This document shows positions 1-7,254 of a stretch of DNA of 64,000 nt, piece by piece; the stretch's first letter is position 1; each line of letters starts with the position of its first letter. Below the pieces are notes generated by a model. That model saw only the letters and a list, made by a program, of their open reading frames with translations, was not told the DNA's origin and made no database searches. The stretch covers positions 62,001 through 126,000 of the forward strand of contig JAJXZJ010000045.1 of the NCBI GenBank assembly GCA_021780105.1, given 5' to 3'. Made by a program: the position numbers and the translations under genes. The stretch is from a bacterium (GTDB taxonomy: Bacteria > Verrucomicrobiota > Verrucomicrobiia > Limisphaerales > J093).

Positions 1-1134
1 AGTGGCGAGGGCTTGATCTGGCGTGTGCGTGATCCCATCACCCGCACCCGCGACGGCACCACCACCACCGATGACAAGGGCGTTCCCGATAAACGGCTGC
101 TGGCAATGGAGGAAGAATTCTCGTCGGTCCTAAAAGTCGCCGGCCGGGAGGGCAACACCATTTCCGATTTGCTCCGCCGCGCATGGGATCATGGGAACCT
201 GGCCACGCTCACCAAGAATTCCCCGGCCCGCGCCACCGGGGCGCACGTCACCGTGGCCGGCCATATCACCAGACCGGAACTCACCCGGTTGTTGTCCGAG
301 ACGGACGGCTTGAACGGCTTCGGCAATCGTTTTCTGTGGCTGGCCGTGCGCCGCTCCAAGCTGCTGCCGGAAGGCGGTGCCCTGGCATCGGCAGACGTCG
401 GCGGACTAGTATTCAATTTGCGCCGCGCCCTTGATCACGTCCGCACCGCCACGCTGTTTGAACGCACGCCTGCCGCCCGGCATTTTTGGCGTGAACTATA
501 CCCGGTGCTGACCGCCGACCGACCCGGACTCCTGGGCGCGATTACCAACCGTGCAGAGGCTTACGTCATGCGTTTGGCCGTCGCGTATGCCGCACTCGAC
601 CTGTGCCGCAACGTTGACGTACCGCACATTCAATCCGCGCTGGCCGTGTGGGATTTCTGCCAGCGTTCCGCGGCCTTCATTTTTGGTGAATCACTCGGCG
701 ACCGCGTGGCCGACCGGATACTTGATGCACTGCGGGCCGCTGGAACGGACGGCCTGCGGCAAGGTGCAATCCTCGACCTGTTCAACCGGAACATCAGTGG
801 GCGCAATCTGGCTGAATCGTTGGGCCTCTTGGAACGGCTCAACCTCGCGCGCCGGTTCGACCAGCCACCCACCGGCAAAGGGGGGCGACCACCGGTCATT
901 TGGCAGGCTACCCCTTACGAGTTAAACGAGAAAAACGAGCAAAGCGCCAGCTTCGGGGGGATTATCTCGTTTAACTCGTTTTTCTCGTCAGCGAATCCCA
1001 CCGACAAGCCGCCGGTGCCGACGTGGCTCGACGGTTCACCCGTGGTGGAGCCGCCCGACGACCTGCCGCCCGTGGATGCCGACGGCAACCTCATTGTGGC
1101 CGACGAACCTGAACCGGAGGAACTCCATGTCTGA
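1..1134 (+). CDS. DUF3987-type primase/helicase, C-terminal part (5' end outside window)
   Basis: The reading frame is open from base 1, so the N-terminus lies outside the window and 377 codons are visible. The visible part resembles the C-terminal half of DUF3987-type proteins, the helicase/primase-like replication proteins of plasmids and integrative elements. Typical stretches are the acidic start DKGVPDKRLLAMEEEFSSVL, then a line like ATGAHVTVAGHITRPELTRL and NGFGNRFLWLAVRRSKLLP. The last ~60 residues are Pro/Asp/Glu-rich and probably unstructured. The 3' part carries an unusual array of ACGAG boxes (917-988). The stop overlaps the next start by 8 bp, so the genes are probably translationally coupled. 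The role as replication protein of the element is inferred from family and neighbours. Confidence 0.7.
   Translation, partial: SGEGLIWRVRDPITRTRDGTTTTDDKGVPDKRLLAMEEEFSSVLKVAGREGNTISDLLRRAWDHGNLATLTKNSPARATGAHVTVAGHITRPELTRLLSETDGLNGFGNRFLWLAVRRSKLLPEGGALASADVGGLVFNLRRALDHVRTATLFERTPAARHFWRELYPVLTADRPGLLGAITNRAEAYVMRLAVAYAALDLCRNVDVPHIQSALAVWDFCQRSAAFIFGESLGDRVADRILDALRAAGTDGLRQGAILDLFNRNISGRNLAESLGLLERLNLARRFDQPPTGKGGRPPVIWQATPYELNEKNEQSASFGGIISFNSFFSSANPTDKPPVPTWLDGSPVVEPPDDLPPVDADGNLIVADEPEPEELHV
917..988. repeat. Symmetric array of six ACGAG boxes with 9-bp phase inside the primase gene
   Basis: On the + strand ACGAG occurs at 917, 926 and 935, separated by TTAA and AAAA. After a 26-bp GC-rich centre the complement CTCGT occurs at 966, 975 and 984, separated by TTAA and TTTT. 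Both halves are 23 bp. 917-930 is a perfect inverted copy of 966-979, and 926-939 of 975-988. The two pairings compete, so either of two hairpins could form. An array this regular inside a replication gene suggests iteron-like protein binding sites; that function is inference. Confidence 0.75.
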
Positions 1135-1492
1135 CGCCCTCACCATCCTGAACCGCTGCCGGGCTGCTGGATTGACCGTCCGGCGCAACGGTGATCACCT
1201 GTCCATCAAGCCGGCCCGGTTCGTGACTCCTGACCTGTTGGCCGCCGTCCGTGCCCACAAGCCCGACTTGCTCGCCCTTCTCGAAGCCGAAGCCATGCGG
1301 CTCGCCCCCGATTGTGCGCCCTGGCTCCACGTCGCCCGGCAAATTCTGGCCGGCGAGTTTGACGGCGGCGACCGCTGCCTGCTCGAATCGCTGCTGATCG
1401 GCGTCCGCAGTATTTCACACCCGGCCTGTCAGCAGGCCCGCATCCGGCTCGAATCCCAGCTTGGCCGCCATCGCAAGGAGACACGGCGATGA
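1127..1492 (+). CDS. Small protein with TubC-N-like docking domain
   Basis: This 121-residue protein starts at ATG 1127, chosen because GGAGG sits at 1116-1120. Residues ~3-50 resemble the TubC N-terminal docking fold, with a short helix, a strand pair around VRRNGDHLSIKP, and a helix ending in AAVRAHKPDLLALL. In natural-product synthases this fold mediates protein-protein docking; in mobile elements related small proteins often sit next to primase genes. The C-terminal ~65 residues are helical and basic at the end (GRHRKETRR). It overlaps the upstream gene by 8 bp and the downstream start by 4 bp (ATGA). An adaptor for the replication protein is a plausible guess, not shown. Confidence 0.6.
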   Translation: MSDALTILNRCRAAGLTVRRNGDHLSIKPARFVTPDLLAAVRAHKPDLLALLEAEAMRLAPDCAPWLHVARQILAGEFDGGDRCLLESLLIGVRSISHPACQQARIRLESQLGRHRKETRR

Positions 1493-2292
1493 ATAGCAAA
1501 CGTAAAGGCTCGCGCGGCGAAAGGATGCTGGCTTCCGTCCTGACCGACGCCGGCTTCCCCGCCCGGCGGGGCCAGCAATTCAAGGGCGGCTGTAATTCGC
1601 CGGACGTGGTTTGCCCCGCCCTCAATCGCTGGCATTGGGAATCCAAGTTCGTCGAACAACTCCGCTTTCGCGACTGGCTCGCCCAAGCGGAAGGCGATTG
1701 TGGCGGCAAGCCGTGGATCATCGCCTGGAAACGCCGCTTCGGCCCCTGGCTCGCCGTGATGAAGCTCGACGATCTGCTCGACCTCATCCGTGACCATCTG
1801 CCACCGCAAACCAATTTGCCGCCGCTGTCCGCCTCGTGTGAGGTGGAGCCTGTGGTGGTCGCACCAACACAAACCGAACAGAACCGAAAGGAAAACTCCG
1901 ACATGAAGATTGACGAACTCTACCCGTCCCGCTGGCTCAAAGCCGCGGATGTAACCCGGCCCGTGCTCGCCACGATCAAAAACGTGACTGTTGAAGAAGT
2001 GAGCGAGGGCGAGGACAAGCCCATTCTCAATTTCCTGGGCAACCTCAAACCAATGGTCCTGAACCGCACCAACTCCACGACCATCGCTGAACTCTACGGC
2101 GAGGACACCGACCACTGGACCGGCAAGCCGCTGGTGATCTTCTCCGCCAAGGTCCAGTTTCAATCAAAGCTGGTGGATGCCGTCCGCATCCGGGCGCCGA
2201 AGCCGCAAACGGCCCCGACCGCACCGGCCCCGACACGCGGCCCCAAAATCGCGGATGAACCGCCCGCCGAAAGTGACGACGTGCCGTTTTGA
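1489..2292 (+). CDS. Putative PD-(D/E)XK nuclease fused to a domain with an SSB-like acidic tail
   Basis: The protein has 267 residues. The N-terminal ~105 resemble archaeal-type Holliday-junction resolvase/RecB-like nucleases: GSRGERMLA (Glu12), then SPDVV (Asp39) and WHWESK (Glu51, Lys53), the order expected of a PD-(D/E)XK site. A Thr/Pro/Gln-rich linker follows. From Met139 a second domain of ~95 residues begins (MKIDELYPSRWLKAADV), followed by a Pro/Ala-rich tail ending AESDDVPF. That end mimics the acidic tip of single-strand DNA-binding proteins. ATG 1903 is in frame and preceded by an AAAGGAAA at 1887-1894, so the second domain may also be made alone. It is coupled to the upstream gene by an ATGA overlap. 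A role in recombination or replication of the element is inferred. Confidence 0.6.
   Translation: MNSKRKGSRGERMLASVLTDAGFPARRGQQFKGGCNSPDVVCPALNRWHWESKFVEQLRFRDWLAQAEGDCGGKPWIIAWKRRFGPWLAVMKLDDLLDLIRDHLPPQTNLPPLSASCEVEPVVVAPTQTEQNRKENSDMKIDELYPSRWLKAADVTRPVLATIKNVTVEEVSEGEDKPILNFLGNLKPMVLNRTNSTTIAELYGEDTDHWTGKPLVIFSAKVQFQSKLVDAVRIRAPKPQTAPTAPAPTRGPKIADEPPAESDDVPF
1887..1905 (+). promoter_or_regulatory. Possible internal ribosome binding site and start within the nuclease/SSB-tail gene
   Basis: AAAGGAAA at 1887-1894 lies about 8 bp before an in-frame ATG at 1903. Translation from there would give a 129-residue protein holding only the second domain and the SSB-like tail. This could be the trace of a former gene junction or a true internal start. 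Confidence 0.35.
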
Positions 2293-2402
2293 TCCATGAA
2301 CCTTCACCGGCTCCGTGCCAGCGCCGGCCGCAAGTCTCAAACGCGCAAACCAAACGCACGGGAGCGGAGTCGGACCCCCAGCAATCCTCAACCAGCAGCG
2401 CC

Positions 2403-3047
2403 ATGAAACCATTCGTAATTGACCTAGAAACCGCCGGCCGCCCTGATGCCGCCAGTTTTCTCCCCGCCGTTGAACCACCAGCCAATTACCGCGACCAGGC
2501 GAAGATTCACGCCTACGTTGAAGAACGTCGCACCAAGCAACTCGAAGCCGCCGCCCTCTCCGCGGAAACCGCCCGCATCCTCTGCGTGGGCATTCTGCGC
2601 ACCGGTGCGGAAGCGCAATTCATTCACGACGACGACGAGGTAGAGCTTCTCCGTAACACCTGGCAGGCATTGGAGACACGGGAAGCGGACGAACTCTTCG
2701 TCACCTTCAACGGCACCCGGTTTGACTGGCCCATGCTGGCCCGGCGCAGTTACGCCTTGGGCGTGCCCCTGCCGTCGTGGTTCCCCGCGGATGGCCGCTG
2801 GCCCCGCCGCACCCACGGCGACCTGTTCACGCTCTGGCAAGCCGGCGACCGCACCGAGACCATCAGCCTCGACAGGTTGGCCCGCCTCTGCGGCCTGCCG
2901 GGAAAAACAGCCACCGGCGCGGATTTTGGCAGGCTCTGGCTCACTGACCGCCTCGCCGCTCTGGCATACCTGCGCCGGGACTTGGACTTGACCCACCAAC
3001 TCTGGTTGCACATGGCGGGCGATACCGCACCCGCTTTTGCGGCATGA
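2403..3047 (+). CDS. DnaQ/PolB-like 3'-5' exonuclease
   Basis: The 214-residue protein begins MKPFVIDLETAGR, which matches the Exo I motif (Asp-x-Glu) at the very N-terminus of DEDD-superfamily exonucleases. Exo II appears as FNGTRFDWPML and Exo III as YLRRD near the C-terminus, giving the DEDDy pattern. A start at 2289 would add 38 low-complexity residues, so ATG 2403 was preferred. It probably proofreads or trims DNA for the element, alongside the primase and nuclease upstream. Substrate and partner polymerase cannot be told from the sequence. Confidence 0.7.
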   Translation: MKPFVIDLETAGRPDAASFLPAVEPPANYRDQAKIHAYVEERRTKQLEAAALSAETARILCVGILRTGAEAQFIHDDDEVELLRNTWQALETREADELFVTFNGTRFDWPMLARRSYALGVPLPSWFPADGRWPRRTHGDLFTLWQAGDRTETISLDRLARLCGLPGKTATGADFGRLWLTDRLAALAYLRRDLDLTHQLWLHMAGDTAPAFAA

Positions 3048-3135
3048 CGCTCCGCCGTCCGAACCATTCCGCCGGAGTTTTTTCGCGCGGGTATTCCACC
3101 GCACCCTTTTGACCTGCCGCATTGAAAACAACGCC

Positions 3136-3423
3136 ATGCCTGAGCAACCCTGGTGGTATTTGAAAAAGAGACGCAACCCCAGTGGCGTGCTGGGGCGTCC
3201 CCGCTCGCCCGTGCCGCTGCCCCAGCGCCGTCAGCGCGCGCGGAAAAGGTATCTGGCCAGGCTCGCCACGCGCGGTTTGCGCTCGGTTCGGCTGCTGCTC
3301 TCCGCGGTCGCCGCCGACAAACTCCGCACGCTCGCTGCGACGCGCAGAATGAAGCCAGGCCAGCTCGTCACCGAACTATTGGAGATTGAATCAAACCACG
3401 AAGACAAGGAGACGCATGAGTAA
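3136..3423 (+). CDS. Small basic protein, possible ribbon-helix-helix DNA binder
   Basis: This 95-residue protein from ATG 3136 is Arg-rich in its first half (MPEQPWWYLKKRRNPSG; RRQRARKRYLARLATRG). The second half, SAVAADKLRTLAATRRMKPG, followed by QLVTELLEIE, has the strand-helix-turn-helix feel of RHH repressors. It ends in an acidic tail. The end overlaps the next small gene by 8 bp. A regulatory or partition-like role in the element is possible. No specific family is recognised. Confidence 0.5.
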   Translation: MPEQPWWYLKKRRNPSGVLGRPRSPVPLPQRRQRARKRYLARLATRGLRSVRLLLSAVAADKLRTLAATRRMKPGQLVTELLEIESNHEDKETHE

Positions 3424-3694
3424 ACCGGAAGACATGAAGTCAGTGTTGCAGCGGGCCGGCATCTGGCTCGCACTGGCGGTGGTGGTCGCGTTGGCGCTGG
3501 CCGGCGAGCCTGACAATGACTACGTGCCTACCCGCAGGCGCCGTTCTTCGAGCATGAACGCGCAGGCGGTGGCCCCCGCAGCCCTGCAACGGCCAACGCC
3601 GCACGCTGGGGCGATGGCCGGTGCTACCGCTTGCTCTGGCGGGTTTCGGCTGCGCGCCGCAACCACTTTATCGCTTGGTGGTGACTCTGCCTAA
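3416..3694 (+). CDS. Small hypothetical membrane protein
   Basis: This 92-residue product starts at ATG 3416, supported by AAGGA at 3406-3410. It has one clear hydrophobic segment near the N-terminus (GIWLALAVVVALALAG), then a basic stretch (PTRRRRSS) and an Ala/Gly-rich remainder. The 3' end overlaps the 3' end of the Sel1-repeat gene on the other strand by 71 bp, which lowers confidence in the C-terminal part. No function can be assigned. Confidence 0.4.
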   Translation: MSKPEDMKSVLQRAGIWLALAVVVALALAGEPDNDYVPTRRRRSSSMNAQAVAPAALQRPTPHAGAMAGATACSGGFRLRAATTLSLGGDSA

Positions 3695-4538
3695 CGCCTT
3701 GGCCCGCTTTGTACATCAAGCCAAGGTTGAACTGGGCATCCGCGTTTCCCTGCTCTGCGGCTTTCCGAAACCAATTCGCTGCTTCAGTGCAATCTTGGGC
3801 GACGCCTTGGCCTTTGTCGTACATAACAGCGAGCTTGAATTGCGCATCGGCATTGCCTTGCTCGGCTGCTTCGCGAAACGACTCCACGGCTTCGCTGTGG
3901 TCTTGGGCGACGCCTTGCTCCGCGGTTTGCCGGTTAATCTCACGTTTGTCGGCCTGAGTACCAGCTTCTGCTGAACCCTCGATTGGCTGCTGATGAGACA
4001 ATTTCAAGGCACCCGGCGGGACCGCCATTTCAGAGCCAAACCGCTCGCGCAATCGCTCCCGCGCCCTTTCGGCGTTCGCCTCCTGCGCCTGCTTCACCGG
4101 CTCGGAGATGCCGCTCACCTCCGGCAAGTCTTCGCGTTCCGCGTCCATCTGGCTTAGCCGTCGTTGTAAATCCGCCCGGCGGCGGGCCACCTCCGGCGCC
4201 ATGCTCGCCGCCACCCGTTCGCGCAGCTTGGTTTCCTTCTCGGTCCAGCCTTCCCTGGCGAGTTCGGCGGCGGCCTGGTCAACGACGCGATACGCCTCCA
4301 GCTTGTCCCGGTTCAGTTTGTCCGCGGTGGCCAGGTCGTCATATTGCTTCTGCAACGCGTCCAGCTTGTCCTGCTTCGCCTTGTCGGCGGCCAGCAGATT
4401 GTTGTATTCCCGCTGCATCCGCTGGATGGTATCGGACATTTCCTTGAGCTTCGCCCCTTCGGCATCGCCTCGCTGAGCAGCTTCACGATACGATTCAGCC
4501 TCATCGCCGCTGTCCGAAGGGAAGGCATAGGGGCGCAT
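3624..4538 (-). CDS. Sel1-repeat protein with N-terminal coiled coil
   Basis: The 304-residue protein has a long charged coiled-coil region (residues ~15-165, rich in Glu, Lys, Gln and Arg). Sel1-like repeats follow: two full 36-residue units beginning GVAQDHSEAV and GVAQDCTEAA, with the signature AAEQGNADAQF and LGLMYKAGQG, and a third partial unit (GVRQSHHQAIKWLRRAAE). Such repeats form alpha-helical solenoids that bind proteins. No signal peptide is visible, so it may be cytoplasmic, or the true start may lie elsewhere. It is the only - strand gene in the element and looks like cargo or a host-interaction factor; that is inference. Confidence 0.7.
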   Translation of the reverse strand: MRPYAFPSDSGDEAESYREAAQRGDAEGAKLKEMSDTIQRMQREYNNLLAADKAKQDKLDALQKQYDDLATADKLNRDKLEAYRVVDQAAAELAREGWTEKETKLRERVAASMAPEVARRRADLQRRLSQMDAEREDLPEVSGISEPVKQAQEANAERARERLRERFGSEMAVPPGALKLSHQQPIEGSAEAGTQADKREINRQTAEQGVAQDHSEAVESFREAAEQGNADAQFKLAVMYDKGQGVAQDCTEAANWFRKAAEQGNADAQFNLGLMYKAGQGVRQSHHQAIKWLRRAAETRQSKR

Positions 4539-4946
4539 AACGGGCGGATGCTATCGTGCGGGCGCCGCGAGTGCAATCCGGCAGTTGCGGCGGCCCTTTG
4601 GCTTAAAACTTCCCCGTTCCGTTTCCATCGCTCGCTTCGGTGTCACCGCGGGGCGAGTCCCCCCGCCCCCCTTGGACAGCGGCCGTGAACTTCCTTCCTC
4701 CTGGTCGGATTCTGCCGCACAGAAACCGCACAGATTTCCTCCCCGGAATGTCACCGCACAGATTCCGCACACATTTAGGTTGCCGCACAGATTCGCACGC
4801 AATTTTGCATGTCTTACTGCCGCCAGATGCAATAAAATCCTTGCAAATACGAGGCTTTCGTGTAGCATCTACTTGCAATGAATGACACAAACGCGGCAAC
4901 CGGCGGCAACACCTCCTCTGCCGAAAACAGCCACTTTCTTGTTTCT
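4539..4946. other. Non-coding right end of the integrative element
   Basis: No convincing gene lies in these ~400 bases. Frames here give Cys-rich or low-complexity peptides produced by the short repeats. The stretch holds a GC-rich segment around 4645-4690 and the six-copy repeat array at 4715-4798, then AT-richer DNA up to the tRNA fragment. Its position next to the attachment site fits a recombination control region. Confidence 0.5.
4715..4798 (+). repeat. Three doublets of a CCGCACAGA repeat, each pair 11 bp apart
   Basis: CCGCACAGA occurs at 4715-4723, 4726-4734, 4754-4762 and 4783-4791. A variant CCGCACACA lies at 4765-4773 and a weaker TCGCAC at 4793. Starts pair at 4715/4726, 4754/4765 and 4783/4793, so members of a pair are about one helical turn apart. 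They lie 150-230 bp inside the tRNA fragment, where arm-type integrase sites or excisionase sites would be expected. Confidence 0.75.
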
Positions 4947-4987
4947 GGTACAAGAGGTCGTGAGTTCAAATCTCACCGCCCCGACCA
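4947..4987 (+). other. 3' fragment of tRNA-Pro, attachment-site duplicate (attR-like)
   Basis: The sequence contains the 3' half of a tRNA: the 3' strand of the anticodon stem (ACAAG 4950-4954), a T-arm GTGAG-TTCAAAT-CTCAC (4960-4976), an acceptor strand CGCCCCG (4977-4983), A73 and an encoded CCA (4985-4987). No 5' acceptor (CGGGGCG), D-arm or complete anticodon arm lies upstream, so it is not a whole gene. G72 with A73 implies the C1-G72 pair typical of bacterial tRNA-Pro. Orientation places the intact tRNA to the left of the window and the element between. Confidence 0.75.
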
Positions 4988-5062
4988 TTCTTCCTCTTCC
5001 AATCACGCTGTCCACCGGCGAATTCGACCGGTGATGGCGTCCGCCCAAACCGGGTTCAAAAC

Positions 5063-5950
5063 TCACGTCACCTGGCTGCGGAGCGCGGCGAGCGTCCAGG
5101 CCACGGCCACCAACGCCAGCGCGAGCAGTCCGGCCACCTGATCGAATTTCCGGCTTTGCGCCCAGCGCGTCGGCAGCAGCGACAGGACGGTGCCGCCCAG
5201 CAGCCCGCCGGCAAAACCGCCGGCGTGCGCCACCACATCGCTGGCCGGATTCATTCCGACGAGGACGAACAACAGCAATCCGCCCGCCAGGCCGGTCAGC
5301 ACGGGCCGCCACGCGAGCGGGCCGTGGCGCAGCAACGCCAGCGATTGCGCCGTCAGCAGGCCAAGTCCGCCCATCACCATGCCAGAAGCGCCCAAACCGA
5401 TGTAATGGCCGGTGTGCAGAAAGAGTCCGGCCAGATTGCCCAGCGCGCCGGCGAGCAGCCCGGCCAGCAGCGCCCGGCCAGGACCGAAGCGCGCCATCGC
5501 CATGCCCAGGACCACCAGCCCGGTGGACACGTTGGCCGCAAGGTGCGCCACGTCCGCGTGCAGCGTCACCGCCGTGAACAGCCGCCACCATTCGTGCGTC
5601 ACTGGCACGCGGTCGTTCATCGCGCCGAGGCCCGCCAGGGTGCCGTCCCACGCTCCGCCGAGCCAGTGAATGACGATCAGCAACCAGCACCAAAGCAGCA
5701 CGCCCCAATGAAACGTGAACCCGCCCGCGGGCAGTTGCGAGCGCCAGAGCCAGCCGCGGTTTTCGACGCGGTATTGCCGGATCGCCGCCAGCGCCGGTTC
5801 GAACTGCGCCGGCTCGACGAGCAGCATCCAGCCGCCGGATTCGGGCGCGTGTTCGATCACCGCCTCGATGCCCTGGCTTGCCAAAACGAGGCTCCAATCC
5901 ATCGCCTGCCGGCGCGAGCGGGCCGGGATGGTGGCGAGGGCGGTTTCCAT
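5063..5950 (-). CDS. Rhomboid family intramembrane serine protease
   Basis: The 295-residue membrane protein has an N-terminal soluble segment (DWSLVLASQGIEAVIEHAPE), then about six or seven hydrophobic helices. Rhomboid landmarks are HADVAHLAANV in the second helix region, GLGASGMV with the nucleophile Ser near residue 186, and VAHAGGFAGG with the catalytic His near residue 240. The enzyme would cleave substrates within the membrane. The start is uncertain: GTG 5992 would add 14 residues. It is the last gene of the dnaX-ybaB-recR-HAD run and lies directly beside the tRNA fragment, so it probably marks the original chromosome. Substrates are unknown. Confidence 0.85.
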   Translation of the reverse strand: METALATIPARSRRQAMDWSLVLASQGIEAVIEHAPESGGWMLLVEPAQFEPALAAIRQYRVENRGWLWRSQLPAGGFTFHWGVLLWCWLLIVIHWLGGAWDGTLAGLGAMNDRVPVTHEWWRLFTAVTLHADVAHLAANVSTGLVVLGMAMARFGPGRALLAGLLAGALGNLAGLFLHTGHYIGLGASGMVMGGLGLLTAQSLALLRHGPLAWRPVLTGLAGGLLLFVLVGMNPASDVVAHAGGFAGGLLGGTVLSLLPTRWAQSRKFDQVAGLLALALVAVAWTLAALRSQVT

Positions 5951-6007
5951 TTGCGCGCCAAGATAAACCAGCGGGCCACAATCGCCAACCACCCCCCTGC
6001 CCGGCGC

Positions 6008-6616
6008 TCAATCCAGCACGCCGGCCTGGCGCAGCGCCGCGCGCGACCGCTCCGGCGTTTCATGCACCACGCCCTGCCAGCCCCGCGCCCGCCCGGCGAT
6101 GACGTTCTCCGGCCGGTCGTCGAGGTAGAACAATTCCGCGTCGCGCAGCCCCGCCAGCCGTTCCAGCGCCTCGTAGATCGCCGGCGCCGGTTTCATCGCG
6201 CGTTGCTCAAAGGAGTAAATGTAACCGTCGAAGTTCGCGAAAAACGGAAACTGCGCGCGGACGTGCCGCACCGCCAGCTCGTTGGTGTTCGAAAAAATGT
6301 AGGTGCGGAAGCCGCGCACCCGGACCGCCGCGTGCAGCGCCACCATCGGCGGAATCTCGGTAAAAATGCTGCCGAAGGCCGCGGCAAACTCCTCCAGCGT
6401 GCCGGCGTAGCCGAGCTCATCCCGGATGCGCCCGTAAAATTCCGGCGTGCTCAGCCGGCCGGCCTCATAATCGAGCAACACCGGCGACGCGCCCAGCCAT
6501 TGCTGCACTTTGGCCAGACCCGCCGAAACCCGCGGCAGCAACCGCCGGACGGCGATGCCGTAGTCGAAATCGAGCAACACTTTTCCCAGGTCGAAAACAA
6601 TGGCCTTCGGAGTCAT
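6008..6616 (-). CDS. HAD-superfamily hydrolase (subfamily IA type)
   Basis: The 202-residue protein opens with MTPKAIVFDLGKVLLDFD. This is the HAD motif I region, but the usual second Asp two residues after the nucleophile is replaced by Gly (D-L-G), as is common in the YihX-like branch. Motif II is IFSNTNE, and the C-terminal motif is FYLDDRPENV with the metal-binding Asp pair. The cap is helical. It probably hydrolyses a small phosphorylated metabolite, perhaps a sugar phosphate. The start lies 10 bp after the recR stop, so it is likely in the same transcript. Confidence 0.8.
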   Translation of the reverse strand: MTPKAIVFDLGKVLLDFDYGIAVRRLLPRVSAGLAKVQQWLGASPVLLDYEAGRLSTPEFYGRIRDELGYAGTLEEFAAAFGSIFTEIPPMVALHAAVRVRGFRTYIFSNTNELAVRHVRAQFPFFANFDGYIYSFEQRAMKPAPAIYEALERLAGLRDAELFYLDDRPENVIAGRARGWQGVVHETPERSRAALRQAGVLD

Positions 6617-6626
6617 CAGTCAGGAA

Positions 6627-7229
6627 TCAGGTGAAGGACCGCCGCCCTTCGAGGGCGCGGCCCAGGGTGAGATCGTCGGCGAATTCGAGACCGGTGCCCG
6701 CCGGCAGGCCGTGCGCCAGATGCGTGACCTTCACGCCGCGGGCGGACAGCCGTTTCGCGAGATAAAAGCTGGTGGCATCGCCTTCCACGTCCGTCGGCAG
6801 GGCCAGAATCACTTCGCCAATGGGTTCGGTCGCCAGCCGGGTTTCCAGTTCGGCGATGCGCAGGTCTTCCGGCTCGACGCCGTTCAGCGGTGAAAGCTTG
6901 CCGCCAAGGACGTGATACCGGCCGCGAAACACGCCGGTTTTTTCCAGCAGCAACACGTCCACCGGCCGCTCGACCACGCACACCAGCGTGGCGTCGCGCC
7001 GCTCATCCGCGCACAAGGCGCAGGGCTGGACCTCCGTGAGCGCGCCGCACCGGGAACACGCCGCGACGCGTTCCCGCGCCGCCACGAGCGCCGCCGCCAG
7101 CCGGCGTATTTCCGTGGCGTCCGCCTGGACAACGTGCAACGCCAGCCGCTCGGCGGAACGCGGACCGATGCCAGGCAACCGGCCCAGCGCGGCGATCAAC
7201 TCGGAAATGGGCGCCGGTAATGCGGACAC
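6627..7229 (-). CDS. recR: Recombination mediator protein RecR
   Basis: The length of 200 residues fits RecR. The N-terminus has the helix-hairpin-helix LGRLPGIGPRSAERLALHV. The zinc finger follows as CSRCGALTEVQPCALC. The TOPRIM domain shows CVVERPVDVLLLEKTGVF and ALPTDVEGDATSFYLAKRL, and the end has THLAHGLPAGTGLEFADD with TLGRALEGRR. With RecF and RecO it helps load RecA at gaps. It sits downstream of dnaX and ybaB, the same order as in many bacteria. Confidence 0.96.
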   Translation of the reverse strand: MSALPAPISELIAALGRLPGIGPRSAERLALHVVQADATEIRRLAAALVAARERVAACSRCGALTEVQPCALCADERRDATLVCVVERPVDVLLLEKTGVFRGRYHVLGGKLSPLNGVEPEDLRIAELETRLATEPIGEVILALPTDVEGDATSFYLAKRLSARGVKVTHLAHGLPAGTGLEFADDLTLGRALEGRRSFT

Positions 7230-7254
7230 AAGACAAGTCTGGCCGGGACGCCGC

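Noticed and set aside
4715-4798. CRISPR-like array
   Set aside because: Repeats are only 9 bp and spacing is not uniform between pairs. No cas gene is near.
4551-4868. Cys-rich 105-codon frame on the - strand next to the tRNA fragment
   Set aside because: The repeated Cys-Gly pattern is simply the translation of the CCGCACAGA-type DNA repeats.
4900-4987. A complete tRNA gene (for example tRNA-Gln from the apparent CTG in the loop)
   Set aside because: No 5' acceptor strand or D-arm can be found. G72-A73 fits tRNA-Pro, and the apparent anticodon probably mixes element and tRNA sequence.
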